A stretch of 61,411 nucleotides of DNA, from NCBI GenBank assembly GCA_004293935.1, contig RDZH01000026.1, forward strand, positions 1 through 61,411. The letters run 5' to 3'. Made by a program: the position numbers and the translations under genes. Positions 46,101 through 55,279 of this stretch are shown here, piece after piece. Origin of the DNA: Alphaproteobacteria bacterium. GTDB taxonomy: Bacteria > Pseudomonadota > Alphaproteobacteria > Rickettsiales > UBA998. Under the pieces are notes generated by a model. It saw nothing but the letters and a program-made list of their open reading frames with translations, was not told the DNA's origin and did not search any database. Each line of letters begins with the position of its first letter. Position 1 is the stretch's first letter.

Positions 46101-46502
46101 GATGATTTTTTGCAGGCTCTCCCGCACTTCCTCGTACATCTTGCTCCGCATTGGAATGAATCAGACCGCACCACGATGATGGATGCCTTACGGGCTTTAG
46201 GCACGGATCGCACCATTCGCGCCATGCTCGAAGCACCCGCGCACAGCGAATGGGGTATTATGGGAAAAATCGATGGCATTCATTATTCTGGTGTGATGGA
46301 TCGCGTTATTATGCTTCCTGATGCATGGATTATTCTTGAAATAAAAACTGGCATGATGCCTAAGGCGGAAAGCCCCCGCTTCCGCGCCCATTGTCAACAG
46401 GTAAAAATCTATCACACCCTCATGCAACAAGCGTGCGCCACCACACACCCGATACGCTGCGCACTACTTTATACCCAACAAGGGCTATGGGTGGATTTAT
46501 AA
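43122..46502 (+). CDS. addA: double-strand break repair helicase-nuclease AddA
   Basis: 1126 residues from MTAAPTPHEAQQRASHPYRSAWVQAHAGSGKTKML; a frame start 12 codons upstream lies inside a repeat and is unlikely. UvrD-type helicase motifs: Walker A AHAGSGKT, Ia ITYTKAAATEM, II LLIDEAQDTSEDQW, III VVGDSKQSIYSFQGADP, V-VI TVHGSKGLEAPLVI and LLYVALTRARDEL. The C-terminal RecB-like nuclease has EWGIMGKIDG...GVMDRVI...WIILEIKTG with the D...ExK residues. AddAB prepares ends for RecA. No addB lies next to it. Confidence 0.95.
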   Translation: MTAAPTPHEAQQRASHPYRSAWVQAHAGSGKTKMLVDRVVRILLEGIDPSHIVCITYTKAAATEMHLRILARLRAWVKMDESALSTHLCDLQGTQSITPSMLATARQLYLRVLDAPMGLRIHTIHALCEQILAQFPNEAGIAPHIRIMEEQEARHYLQRAVTTMMRHAHDHPTGALYDAIHTIMEGNVSAYSFSQMMQLCIQHRRTMEKQLATEEGLHTAIIHLYEAAELPRDIPISTYIAELLAWDASMHRTLCEHMRIIHTHGGSTAQKAAQHFFAWLEAHPENSPITLAAWNALVRIPLTEKNTIRQNLLTKPLRKDHCTTTEWLDSFFEQCLHIHQLIARAGRTVLSNAIMICASALYQHYQQMKASESCIDFDDLILLTRTLLEETHDAAWVIHKLDGNITHLLIDEAQDTSEDQWAITQYLCEGMFQKGGQHQHSQHLFVVGDSKQSIYSFQGADPHAFLAKRSWYQQLANAMEHPWEDVPLATSFRSTQAILDVVDAFCTSTHHDEAPHHAFRTQQAGSVTLYPLITTADHSTLHHRDALAQMIADQVAHWLHSGRINPATGLAFTAGDILILVQQRNRTLYALDRALRTHNIPTAGLDRMDSSHLAIRDMIALLQWLCDARDDAALAALLRSPLYALDDDALCALCAPRTSTVWAALHDDATYASIVEELSTLRHKMEQGATPLALLYHLLYARAGMARMIARMGSIARDVLEHMLYALERYEAQETVTIYGCVAWMQDQEGSTKRDLDDAHDALRIMTVHGSKGLEAPLVIIADMIGKEYGARTPALVVHHHHDTPLLLSMGQADDRHGVFADADAAYRAQQEAESQRLLYVALTRARDELHMFGSTRPNLDKVPTHSWYAQIQRIMETMEGTRRHALPIQEHAPYRALGEAYTYSTGTCAPMADAHHHTTPSSLGAPPSWMITPTMHTPSMIAWHAPSDDTTTTDAQTSLFYENSVQAHEASDARAFGTILHHCLQKQTGMNYDDFLQALPHFLVHLAPHWNESDRTTMMDALRALGTDRTIRAMLEAPAHSEWGIMGKIDGIHYSGVMDRVIMLPDAWIILEIKTGMMPKAESPRFRAHCQQVKIYHTLMQQACATTHPIRCALLYTQQGLWVDL

Positions 46503-46507
46503 ATTAT

Positions 46508-47740
46508 TTATAAGCGCAACCCGATGCCCCACGTGATACGCTGTGTATCTGAAGCAAAGCTATCTGCTTGATAATCCGCATATTTCACCTCAGTATAGGC
46601 ATAGCTGGTGATGGGGATTTGGGTATATGCTCCCCATTCCGTACCATAATCAGCATTACCGTGATCGGCTTGAAAGCTATGATATTGTCCGCGTAATTGC
46701 GCACCATTCAGCCATGTAGGAAGCCCGCTACCCTCCTGCACCTGATACAGAACATCGAGATAACGATCCTGCAAACCTTGCTTGGGCGTGTTGACAAACA
46801 TATCTGCCCAACCATTGAAGGCATGTAAGCTCGCAAGAGGAGTTGCAAAGCCTTTATTGCCATTATCACTTCCTAGAGTTTCCATACCAAGCCATCCTTG
46901 CAGACCATGCCCCGCCACCCCTATTGCGCCGTGCGAATAATTGGCATGATAGGAAAGCGGGTTAGCCGCATAATCCATTTGCGTGGCGAATTCTGCACGA
47001 TAAGTGGCTGCCCATGCATCGATCACATCCACTTTTCCCGTGATACTCATCCCGTAGGTTTGATTAGAATTCATACGCGTAAGTGCCGATGATTCATCAA
47101 TATCCAGCAGATAGGCATAGGGTGTGAAAGTAGCAAAAGGCAAAGAATGTTGATTCACATTGATCACATGCGCATGTGTATTCCACGTGCCATTGAGGGA
47201 ATGTTCACCAAAAATACGATTCACACCCGCCACATAGCCATAGGTAAGCGTCGTATCAGACAACGAACTATTGGTTGCCATGATAGCATCCATGGTTTGG
47301 TTTTCTTGTCGCCATTCACCCGAACCAATATAGCGTTGATTATCGATATTGATCGCTTGTCGCCCGATATTTAGCACGGTATCAGGAATGCCTTGATAAT
47401 GCACAAAGGCTTGATTCAGACGTGTGCTGCGTACATCTGCCACAATGGGATAATTGGTTTTACCATTGAGGGTATTGTTGTAAAGATCGTTCCCCACTTC
47501 AGAAATATCTTGGATTTCTATCGTTGCTTGCGCATCACGCCATTGTCCTGTGCGGTACCCTGCCCGTGTACGCACGGTTGAGGCACGTCCTTGATCAGGC
47601 ACAGAGGCTTGATCAACATGCTCAAAGCGATAGCGCATATCGAGATAAGGTGTGCCATGAACAAGCGCATCCGTGAAACCATCCGCAGCAAACGCAGTGG
47701 ATGAAAGAAGACATAAAGAAAGAGTCGTAAGTAATTTCAT
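46508..47740 (-). CDS. outer membrane beta-barrel porin (alginate-export/OprD-like)
   Basis: 410 residues from MKLLTTLSLCLLSSTAFA, a clean signal peptide cut after AFA. The mature protein is all alternating beta pattern and ends ITWGIGLRL, the terminal strand recognised by the BAM complex (aromatic/hydrophobic alternation). GTPYLDMRYRFEHVDQ and VRSTRLNQAFVHYQGIPDTVLNIGRQAINIDNQRYIG are typical of the alginate-export family. It starts five bases from the end of dabB on the same strand with an AGGAT ribosome binding site, so it belongs to the operon and may let bicarbonate or its counter-ion cross the outer membrane (inference). Confidence 0.8.
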   Translation of the reverse strand: MKLLTTLSLCLLSSTAFAADGFTDALVHGTPYLDMRYRFEHVDQASVPDQGRASTVRTRAGYRTGQWRDAQATIEIQDISEVGNDLYNNTLNGKTNYPIVADVRSTRLNQAFVHYQGIPDTVLNIGRQAINIDNQRYIGSGEWRQENQTMDAIMATNSSLSDTTLTYGYVAGVNRIFGEHSLNGTWNTHAHVINVNQHSLPFATFTPYAYLLDIDESSALTRMNSNQTYGMSITGKVDVIDAWAATYRAEFATQMDYAANPLSYHANYSHGAIGVAGHGLQGWLGMETLGSDNGNKGFATPLASLHAFNGWADMFVNTPKQGLQDRYLDVLYQVQEGSGLPTWLNGAQLRGQYHSFQADHGNADYGTEWGAYTQIPITSYAYTEVKYADYQADSFASDTQRITWGIGLRL

Positions 47741-47744
47741 AATT

Positions 47745-50072
47745 TTATCCTGCAAAAAAAGTAGAACACATAATTAACACCATCACACATGCAGCCGTTG
47801 CACGCTCATGGAAACACGCGTCCATCATAGGGCGCACGCCTGCATTGCCTTGAGTGGTGTACAACCACATACGCAGTACGCATACGGCATTGAGGGAAAT
47901 AGAAGCAAGCCATGCACACGCTATCCACGGTTCTTGGGCAAAAGTTCCGCCTAAAATAAGCTCTTCCGCCATAAAGCCTGTGGAGATGGGAAGCCCCGTG
48001 CTGATCACCCCAAAAATAAGCATCAAGCCCGCCAAATGTGGCATAGAGGCATAATGCCCAGACGGTTTTAGCATCGACATAGCATGGGGTGTGCGTGCTT
48101 CCACCGCAGCGATGCACATAATAAACCCTATCGTTGCGGTGAAGAACGTGAACAGCATCATGTCACCACCTATATGACTCCCCTGATTCGGATAGCTTAG
48201 CGCATAAGCAATGAGGGCGCATTGACTCACCACCAACAACGCCAACGCCCGCCGAGGAGATGTCTGCATGATTGCTTGCACAGACGCACACACCGCACCA
48301 AATGCAAGCACGCTATGCATGAGAAGATCGGGGGTGGATTCTTGGCTAATGCCAAAGAATAATAGCCCCGCAATGGCAGCACTTATGCTTGCGGCAATCG
48401 CTAATGGCACGCGCATGAATAACCGTTGCATGAGGCTTGTGCATGGCGGAAGCACGAACAAGAGCAATAACGGCATGGGTAATGTCACATGCATCTTATC
48501 CACGAACAACGGATGCACCATACTAACACTTGTCACTAAGCAACATCCGAGAATGATAGCAATGCTACGCGTGCTTACCTCCCATGCGGGCATAAAGCGC
48601 ACAATCATCGCAAAGCCCCCAAGGCATCCCACCAGCAACCAATGCGACCAAACAATGCTACCATGCATGTGATGCCACCCTAGATAAAGCACTGCGAACC
48701 CGCACTTAGCCATCATGGCGGTTGCGGTACGGCGACGCATATTTTTCTGTTGTTGCGCCTGATGCAGACGTGGAAATGCACTTCTTATATTGGGGATGAG
48801 AGAATGTTCACATCGCTGGATGAGGCGTACAGGCATAGCAACCACTGCCCACACGCGCAGCAACAGAGCATCTAATAAACCCCGTTCTAACCCGATACGA
48901 TAATAAATCCATGCAAGCCGTGGCTGAGTGATAAAAGGCGATATTGTTGGCAGAACGTGTTCACCCAACATTTGATCCACATGCTGACGTTCCGCAATGA
49001 GGTTTGGAGCGCGCAGAATGTGCAATGTACGGAAGAAACCATGCCCCACGCAATGCACCAGTGCAAGCAGAGGAAAACCCGCACCAATCTCAACCATAAT
49101 CATGCCAAGCTGCATGATTGAACCATATGCCATCACGGTTTTAATATCCGTTTGACGATAGCCCACCCAAGCCCCCATCAGTGCAGTGAGCGCGCCAATC
49201 ACCAGCAATGCAGTGCTAAGCATGGCATGTTCGGCAATCACGGGGTAGATACGCAGCATCAGCAATGCACCCAGATGTACCGATACCGCCCCATAAAAAA
49301 TCGCACTCGAAGGTGTTGGTCCTTCCATTGCTCGCGGCAACCATCCACTAAATGGGAACAAAGCAGATTTGCCCATCGTTGCAAACAGCAAGCAGCTACC
49401 AATCAGCACCGCATGATGTGTTGGGTGTAAGGTTGCCCATAATGCACCTTCCTGCATAGCAAAATGCGCATGATGATCGCTATGATGCAAGATAAGCATT
49501 GCCGCAATAATCCCTAAATCAGTGAGGCGATAAATGCTGCATACCCACAGGCTACTACGCACAGGTTGCGCCCGATAATTGAAAAAACTCACCAACAGAA
49601 TAGAGGCAAGCCCGACTAATTCCCACCCTATCAGCATCACATCAAGGCTTGCGGCTAAACTTGCCACAGTAATGCCCAGCATAAACAGCATGAGCAAACA
49701 ATAAAATCGATGAAATCCTGCCTCTTTGTGCAGGTAACGCCGTGAGAACACGGCAATGGTACTCACCAATACGAGAGTAAAGACAAGATAAGTCACCGAA
49801 AGCGGATCAACAAGCCATGTGATGGTGAAATGTTGATGCCCCACACCAAACCATGCACCTATGGGAAGAAAGATGATGTGATGCGGGGCATATGCGGTTT
49901 CAATACCTACCCACGCGGCACATGCAATGGATGTGATGACGGCAAGCATGGTAAAACCAAAAGTGAAGGATTCAGATTGCGCCCGCACATAGCCAATGCG
50001 TAGCAACAAAATAGCAAAAAACACAAGTTGCACCATCGGCAACAATGCAACGGAATAATGAGCAAAAGACAT
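47745..50072 (-). CDS. dabB: DAB inorganic carbon pump membrane subunit DabB (extended)
   Basis: 775 residues, multi-spanning, of the NuoL/MrpA family. The first 400 residues carry the antiporter-type core (VDPLSVTYLVFTLVLVSTIAVFSRRYL, MLIGWELVGLASILLVSFF, GKSALFPFSGWLPRAMEGPTPSSAIFYGA, a conserved proton-path Lys and His). DabB couples ion flow to the DabA carbonic anhydrase-like subunit. Known DabB proteins are nearer 520-560 residues. The extra C-terminal third has another antiporter-like helix run (AGLMLIFGVISTGLPISTGFMAEELIL) as at the end of NuoM/NuoL. It lies directly downstream of dabA. Confidence 0.85.
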   Translation of the reverse strand: MSFAHYSVALLPMVQLVFFAILLLRIGYVRAQSESFTFGFTMLAVITSIACAAWVGIETAYAPHHIIFLPIGAWFGVGHQHFTITWLVDPLSVTYLVFTLVLVSTIAVFSRRYLHKEAGFHRFYCLLMLFMLGITVASLAASLDVMLIGWELVGLASILLVSFFNYRAQPVRSSLWVCSIYRLTDLGIIAAMLILHHSDHHAHFAMQEGALWATLHPTHHAVLIGSCLLFATMGKSALFPFSGWLPRAMEGPTPSSAIFYGAVSVHLGALLMLRIYPVIAEHAMLSTALLVIGALTALMGAWVGYRQTDIKTVMAYGSIMQLGMIMVEIGAGFPLLALVHCVGHGFFRTLHILRAPNLIAERQHVDQMLGEHVLPTISPFITQPRLAWIYYRIGLERGLLDALLLRVWAVVAMPVRLIQRCEHSLIPNIRSAFPRLHQAQQQKNMRRRTATAMMAKCGFAVLYLGWHHMHGSIVWSHWLLVGCLGGFAMIVRFMPAWEVSTRSIAIILGCCLVTSVSMVHPLFVDKMHVTLPMPLLLLFVLPPCTSLMQRLFMRVPLAIAASISAAIAGLLFFGISQESTPDLLMHSVLAFGAVCASVQAIMQTSPRRALALLVVSQCALIAYALSYPNQGSHIGGDMMLFTFFTATIGFIMCIAAVEARTPHAMSMLKPSGHYASMPHLAGLMLIFGVISTGLPISTGFMAEELILGGTFAQEPWIACAWLASISLNAVCVLRMWLYTTQGNAGVRPMMDACFHERATAACVMVLIMCSTFFAG

Positions 50073-50087
50073 AATGATACTCTATAT

Positions 50088-52862
50088 TTAATGTGAAATA
50101 TGCACAGGTGGCAAATGATGGGCGCGCTTGCGGTAATGATGATCGGAGGAAGCAACGCTTGGGAATTCATGTTGCTCTTGGTGATGTGGTATGAATTGCC
50201 CCGCATGATAGCGATACATCTGCCCCGTTTCAGGATGCCACGCAATGAGTTGAATCCACCCATTGCCCACCAACGTACCCACAACGGGATGCGCGTGCGC
50301 AATCGCACTCAGACGCTCTGGGGTTGCTTCTACAATCAGCAAGAGACGCATTGCTTCGTGGATTTCCACCATTTGCAATGTGAGTCCCGTCCGCAAATCG
50401 GAAAGCGATCCATCCATCACACCGATTAAGCCCGTGATATTATGCGGTAATTTCGTGCCGCATCCATAGATGGCAGGATCAGTCGCACTGAAGAAATATT
50501 CCAAATTAATGCCTGCACCCACAGGTCCTGCGGTACGTAGGATGTTGGCAACTATTGCACCATCCGCATCGTGGGTAGGATCATAGGAAATCAGGAAGCA
50601 TCGACGATCAAGAAACAAATGACGTGTCTTTTCACGCCGTCCAATCACGCACATCGCATTGGTGGAATGCCCATATTCGGGGCGTGCTTCGGCAAAATCA
50701 GTCGCATGTTGTTCAGCATGATATTTAGCGGTGCGCAATCCCTCCGCATGATGCGTATGGGTAAAGCGACGTGTGCGCTCATGAGCATCACGATGGCACG
50801 CCTCATTCATCCACCCATAGGCATGTTGAAACGCATGGGTCAGATGTTTTGGGATCATATCCGTATCATAATATTCCATCTGATCATTGGTGGTATTATG
50901 GTATCCCCCCACAAACCATGTCGCATCAGAAAGTATGATGCCACGTTCTTGGAGTATGTGTCGTACTGCACTGTCATTTGCCATCGCTGCAAAGGCACGC
51001 GCATTGGCATTGCCGCAGCCTCCCCCCGTTGCCCCGCAATTATACGCGGCAAGATGCGGATTATTCAGGCTTGAAGAACCATGCCCCAAAATCAACACAA
51101 TCGGTGAGAAGCTACGGGTCATCCCCATGCTTTTGAGGATATTGCACACAATATCTGCCCGTTCAATCACGCTATATTCATGAAGATCAAGCCGTGTAAC
51201 AGGATGCGCAAGCCCGACATGCGCACAATGATGCACGATACGATGCGTCAAATGGGGAGCAATGGCGCGCCCAAGCAAAGGTAGAGGTTTCACTAACCAT
51301 CCCACCAACGACCACGCCGTACCCAGCATCAGAGTTTTGCGTGAGATGCGCACTAGGTTCACTATGCGCCCACGCTTTGCGCGTGCCTTGCGGTAGGCGT
51401 GTGCTTCTTCAGGATGGATGGCGACTTCATGCACATGATGCTTTGGTGTAACCACCACAGGGCAAAGCGGGCGCGAATCCACATCATCAATACCTTGATA
51501 ATGCATAGCAACGCCAAAAAATCCCGCTACGCCATAGGTAACAATCTGTGGATTCACTTCTTCCATATGGCGACGGAAGGATTCTTCACGTTCATCCATA
51601 CAGCATACTACCTGCAAAGCAACTTCTGTGGGTGCATCACCTCCATGCTTTTGATGTGCAAGTAACGCATCCAGCATAGCTTGACGATAATGCCGCTCAA
51701 ACGCCAAATGATAGCAATAACGCCGCTGCACTTCGTTAAATGTTCGCACCTCATCCAGCCACGCATTGCAGGATGCAGCATCATGCAGATGCAAACTGGT
51801 CATACCTAGCCCAACGGCTGCTTTGGTTGCCTCATAGCACATTAAAGCATGATGATTGCTCTGCATGATGGATGGTTCAGTTGCACCAAACATGGCATGA
51901 TATTCCAGCCATAATTGCACGGCAAGATAATCATGCAACGTGGCGGGAATAGGATGGATAGGGATTTTTTCAGGATGCGTTTCATATTGATGAAACATCC
52001 CTGCCCAACCGCGCAACATCAAAGCACGCTGCGTTAGATAGGTTTCCACCGCATGATAATCTGCAAGCGCAATACCACGTGCATTCAGACATTCCGCTAT
52101 CACATCCCACGCACTCATCCCCTTGCGCAAGATACGCCGTGCATCCCGCGTAAGATCGCGTTCCCACTCAGAAAAAGGTGCGCTAAATGCTGCATAATAC
52201 GCCATCACGCAAGCAAAAAATCCTTGCTCACGATTCGGCATAGCAATCAATGCCACCCCTTGATCCAGATATGCCCCCGCCAAGCGCACCAGCACAGGAC
52301 GCACCCGATCCTCCATTGCCTCATGAGATGCAGATGAGGAACAAGGCGTATCCGCATATTCCATCAACCGTTCAAAGATGCTATGTTCCATAGTAGTGAG
52401 TGGTTGATGCTCAGCCATCCACCATGCCAGTGCATCATGAGGGGGGAGTTCCAACGGATGCGTCAACCGCCATGTGCGATAATCCCGCCTTGTGATGTTG
52501 GGCATATGGCACACCAGCGTATCCGCCTGATGATCGGCATGTTCATACTCTTGGTACGCGACCATGCAATCTGCTTGCGTGATTCTCCCCTCACGCAGGG
52601 CGTGAATGTAGAACGACTCCGCCATAAATGGCTCTGCCCCATAAAGACGTGATCCTTCCAATACGGCATCAAAAAAGGGCTTCTCCTCTAACATATGCAA
52701 CGTATTATGATGCACGAAAAAAGATAAGGGTGATTGCGCAGGAAGAATATGCGCTACATGATCCAGCGCATGTAGCAGTGCAGAGTGTGGTTGCGCATCA
52801 TGATCAAACATATATGGCGCATAATCATGCGTGCAACCATGAGAATGATTATGCAGGGACAT
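50088..52862 (-). CDS. dabA: DAB inorganic carbon pump subunit DabA (DUF2309)
   Basis: 924 residues from MSLHNHSHGCTHDY, chosen for its GGAGAGGGAG ribosome binding site. DabA is a beta-carbonic-anhydrase-like zinc protein that works with DabB to trap CO2 as bicarbonate. The zinc set is intact: C421 and D423 in CCMDERE, H594 in LGHGSSSLNNP, C609 in AAYNCGATGG. The spacings (2, 171, 15) equal those of the characterised Halothiobacillus DabA (C351, D353, H524, C539, from memory). The N-terminal region is unusually His-rich. It starts 14 bases before the end of the upstream sulP gene. Confidence 0.93.
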   Translation of the reverse strand: MSLHNHSHGCTHDYAPYMFDHDAQPHSALLHALDHVAHILPAQSPLSFFVHHNTLHMLEEKPFFDAVLEGSRLYGAEPFMAESFYIHALREGRITQADCMVAYQEYEHADHQADTLVCHMPNITRRDYRTWRLTHPLELPPHDALAWWMAEHQPLTTMEHSIFERLMEYADTPCSSSASHEAMEDRVRPVLVRLAGAYLDQGVALIAMPNREQGFFACVMAYYAAFSAPFSEWERDLTRDARRILRKGMSAWDVIAECLNARGIALADYHAVETYLTQRALMLRGWAGMFHQYETHPEKIPIHPIPATLHDYLAVQLWLEYHAMFGATEPSIMQSNHHALMCYEATKAAVGLGMTSLHLHDAASCNAWLDEVRTFNEVQRRYCYHLAFERHYRQAMLDALLAHQKHGGDAPTEVALQVVCCMDEREESFRRHMEEVNPQIVTYGVAGFFGVAMHYQGIDDVDSRPLCPVVVTPKHHVHEVAIHPEEAHAYRKARAKRGRIVNLVRISRKTLMLGTAWSLVGWLVKPLPLLGRAIAPHLTHRIVHHCAHVGLAHPVTRLDLHEYSVIERADIVCNILKSMGMTRSFSPIVLILGHGSSSLNNPHLAAYNCGATGGGCGNANARAFAAMANDSAVRHILQERGIILSDATWFVGGYHNTTNDQMEYYDTDMIPKHLTHAFQHAYGWMNEACHRDAHERTRRFTHTHHAEGLRTAKYHAEQHATDFAEARPEYGHSTNAMCVIGRREKTRHLFLDRRCFLISYDPTHDADGAIVANILRTAGPVGAGINLEYFFSATDPAIYGCGTKLPHNITGLIGVMDGSLSDLRTGLTLQMVEIHEAMRLLLIVEATPERLSAIAHAHPVVGTLVGNGWIQLIAWHPETGQMYRYHAGQFIPHHQEQHEFPSVASSDHHYRKRAHHLPPVHISH

Positions 52863-54477
52863 ACATGTTTCTCCCTCTCCAACGCGTTGCTTCAGGGTGA
52901 TGCGATGCCGCACGAAACTTCTCTAATCCCACCACTTCATAACTAATCTGCGGACGTTCACCAAAAATCCCTGCTAAACCACTCAAGAAGGTATGATCCA
53001 CCAGCACAGCACCAGATGCATCAATTTCCACATGGCGCACATGAGCAGGTGCAGATTGCAAGGCTTTTTTCACATGGATAAGGCTAGGGAATGCTGCCGC
53101 ACCATGAATTACCATACGCATCGTTTCATTGCTTACTTGCTCGGTATGTATTACAGGACGGAACAATGAGCCAAGTCTGCCTCCGCGTATCATGTGTAGG
53201 GCAATTTTCAGGGCAATACCCGTTCCTACACCTATGAGCAAATCCGTTGCAAGCGTTGTGACCAAGGTGACTAAGAATAACAAAAGCTGATCCGCTCCAA
53301 TATGATACATATGACGAAACTCATGCGGTGATGCCAAGCGGAATCCAACAAAGACCAACATCGCTGCGAGTGCTGCAAGCGGAATAAGTTGCAACAAAGA
53401 AGGCAATGTTGCCACGAAAACCAAAAGGAACAAACCGTGAAAGGCATTCGCTTTGGCAGAATTTGCGCCCGCATCCACATTCGCTTTGCTTCGCACAATC
53501 TCAGAGATCATCGGCAATCCACCAATCAAAGAGGATATAAGATTTCCTACGGCAAGGGCAAATAAGTCTTTATCCAACTTGGAAGTACGATGCTTGGGGT
53601 CTATCCCATCAATCGCTACCACACTTAGAGTCGATTCAATCGTTCCAACTAATGCAAACATGATAATATATTTGATAGAAGTCATCGTCATGATCATCGA
53701 GAAATCAGGAAATGCAATACCAGAAAGAATGGAGGCAGGAAGCTGTACAAGATTTGCTGCTGATACTGTATAATCATGATGAAAGAAATGATAAGGATGA
53801 GCATGAGGTATGTCGCACAAAATTGCCAAAGGTATCACCACAATCAATACAACTAATTGTGCAGGAATTTTGTTCATGAATGCACCTCGGCGTATTTTAG
53901 GCCATGCTACAAGAATCGCAATGGATAATAACCCAATCCCCGCAAGCAACGGGTTAGCGTGCATCAAGCTGTTTGGAATCTCAGCAATCAAACCTAAAAT
54001 CTCTTTGGATGCAGGTTTCACTCCTACCATTACATGAATTTGCTTGGAAATAATGATGATACCAATCGCTGCTAACATCCCATGCACGACAGAACGTGAG
54101 AGCGTAATGCCAAAGCGTGCCGTGCGCAATGCGGCAAGAGCCATTTGTACTATGGCAGCAACCACGCCGACAGCAAGGGCGCGATGATAACCCACCAATG
54201 GATCACCCGCCCCTAGTTCAGTGACAGCACCAAGTACAATCACAATCATGCCTGCGGCAGGACCTTTGATGGTAAGGGCAGAGCCTGAGAGCGGTGAAAC
54301 AATCAAGCCACCAATAATCGCCGTCATAATGCCGGCAATCGGTGGGAATCCACTTGCGACAGAAATCCCTAAGCAGAGGGGGAGCGCGATAAGAAAAACT
54401 AAAAAACCTGCTTGTGCATCGGCAAGCAACGCACCATACGCGCTTGCTGATACTGCAGTTTTGGGACTAACAGACAT
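52849..54477 (-). CDS. SulP family anion transporter (BicA-like)
   Basis: 542 residues from MSVSPKTAVSASAYG, chosen for its AAGGAA ribosome binding site seven bases upstream; the frame stays open another 52 codons with no family match. SulP core: DAQAGFLVFLIALPLCLGISVASGFPPIAGIMTAIIGG, SALTIKGPAAGM, and LVGTIESTLSVVAIDGIDPKHRTSKLDKDLFALAVGNLISSLIGGLPMISEIVRS. A STAS-like C-terminal domain (MRMVIHGAAAFPSLIHVKKAL...VEIDASGAVLVDHTFLSGLAG) follows. It is likely a sodium-dependent bicarbonate symporter, by analogy with BicA and its position ahead of dabA. Confidence 0.92.
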   Translation of the reverse strand: MSVSPKTAVSASAYGALLADAQAGFLVFLIALPLCLGISVASGFPPIAGIMTAIIGGLIVSPLSGSALTIKGPAAGMIVIVLGAVTELGAGDPLVGYHRALAVGVVAAIVQMALAALRTARFGITLSRSVVHGMLAAIGIIIISKQIHVMVGVKPASKEILGLIAEIPNSLMHANPLLAGIGLLSIAILVAWPKIRRGAFMNKIPAQLVVLIVVIPLAILCDIPHAHPYHFFHHDYTVSAANLVQLPASILSGIAFPDFSMIMTMTSIKYIIMFALVGTIESTLSVVAIDGIDPKHRTSKLDKDLFALAVGNLISSLIGGLPMISEIVRSKANVDAGANSAKANAFHGLFLLVFVATLPSLLQLIPLAALAAMLVFVGFRLASPHEFRHMYHIGADQLLLFLVTLVTTLATDLLIGVGTGIALKIALHMIRGGRLGSLFRPVIHTEQVSNETMRMVIHGAAAFPSLIHVKKALQSAPAHVRHVEIDASGAVLVDHTFLSGLAGIFGERPQISYEVVGLEKFRAASHHPEATRWRGRNMYVPA

Positions 54478-54673
54478 AAAATATTCCTTTGAAAGATACA
54501 TGATAGATAGAGAAATTTCGGCAACCACACGCAATATAGGCGTATCTCTATGTTTTTTTAGAGATTTTTTACGTTCAATATTGTATGGCGCATTCTCATC
54601 ATAGAGAACATAGAAAGAACTAGAGCGCGACAAAACCCATGATTCCAGTACGAATCACAAAATGAAGCACGTT

Positions 54674-55075
54674 CTATGCGCGGGCAACAGGCGGGGCGCA
54701 GGCGGAATGGAGAATAAACCATGAATGGCTTTGTGTGCAATCTATGCATTCTATACGCTGCACGCACATACGCGCCACGAAGCAAAGGGCGCAAAAAGCA
54801 ATGCCCCACGCCATGAATCGCCAAAGATCATCACTTCCTTTAGGCTCTTTTTCTAAAGATTCATATTCTATGGTGTAGGCTTCGTGGAGATAAAAAGGAG
54901 AAGATGAATCAGAAGAATATGCACTATCATCTACCGTCAGTGATCGCGCAACATAGTTGATTCCCAACGCCATCATGAGGACGAACACCATCATCAACAC
55001 ATAACGCATGTGAGCCATTAGAGCCACTCGACAAAGTTTGCGATAATTATTCATGCAGTCCTTAGCGCAACTCAC
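54674..55075 (-). CDS. hypothetical two-helix membrane protein
   Basis: Up to 133 residues; the ATG seven codons in (MNNYRKLCRVALMAHM) is an alternative start. Two hydrophobic segments, YVLMMVFVLMMALGINYVA and FMAWGIAFCALCFVARM, flank an acidic loop rich in Ser and Asp. The C-terminal third has several Cys (CVQRIECIDCTQSHS). No family recognised and no strong ribosome binding site. It lies about 200 bases ahead of the SulP operon in the same direction. Confidence 0.45.
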   Translation of the reverse strand: MSCAKDCMNNYRKLCRVALMAHMRYVLMMVFVLMMALGINYVARSLTVDDSAYSSDSSSPFYLHEAYTIEYESLEKEPKGSDDLWRFMAWGIAFCALCFVARMCVQRIECIDCTQSHSWFILHSACAPPVARA

Positions 55076-55279
55076 TGTATCTTATACATAATGAGCTTAT
55101 ATTAAAAATATATAAACTTAATGTAACATAAAATTATGTGCAGCGCAATAGGAATTTTCACACATCGGCACGGCAAACGTCATAACGTGATGATATATGA
55201 ACTATACCATTCAAAGTTTAGTTCCTTTTTCACGGCGGGTATGCTATAGCTCAGCATTCAATCAAACATTCCCTTATTT

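Noticed and set aside
54541-54572. Hairpin ATCTCT...AGAGAT followed by T-run as a terminator
   Set aside because: It points along the plus strand, where no gene precedes it; it lies within the leader of the minus-strand SulP operon and may be chance in AT-rich sequence.
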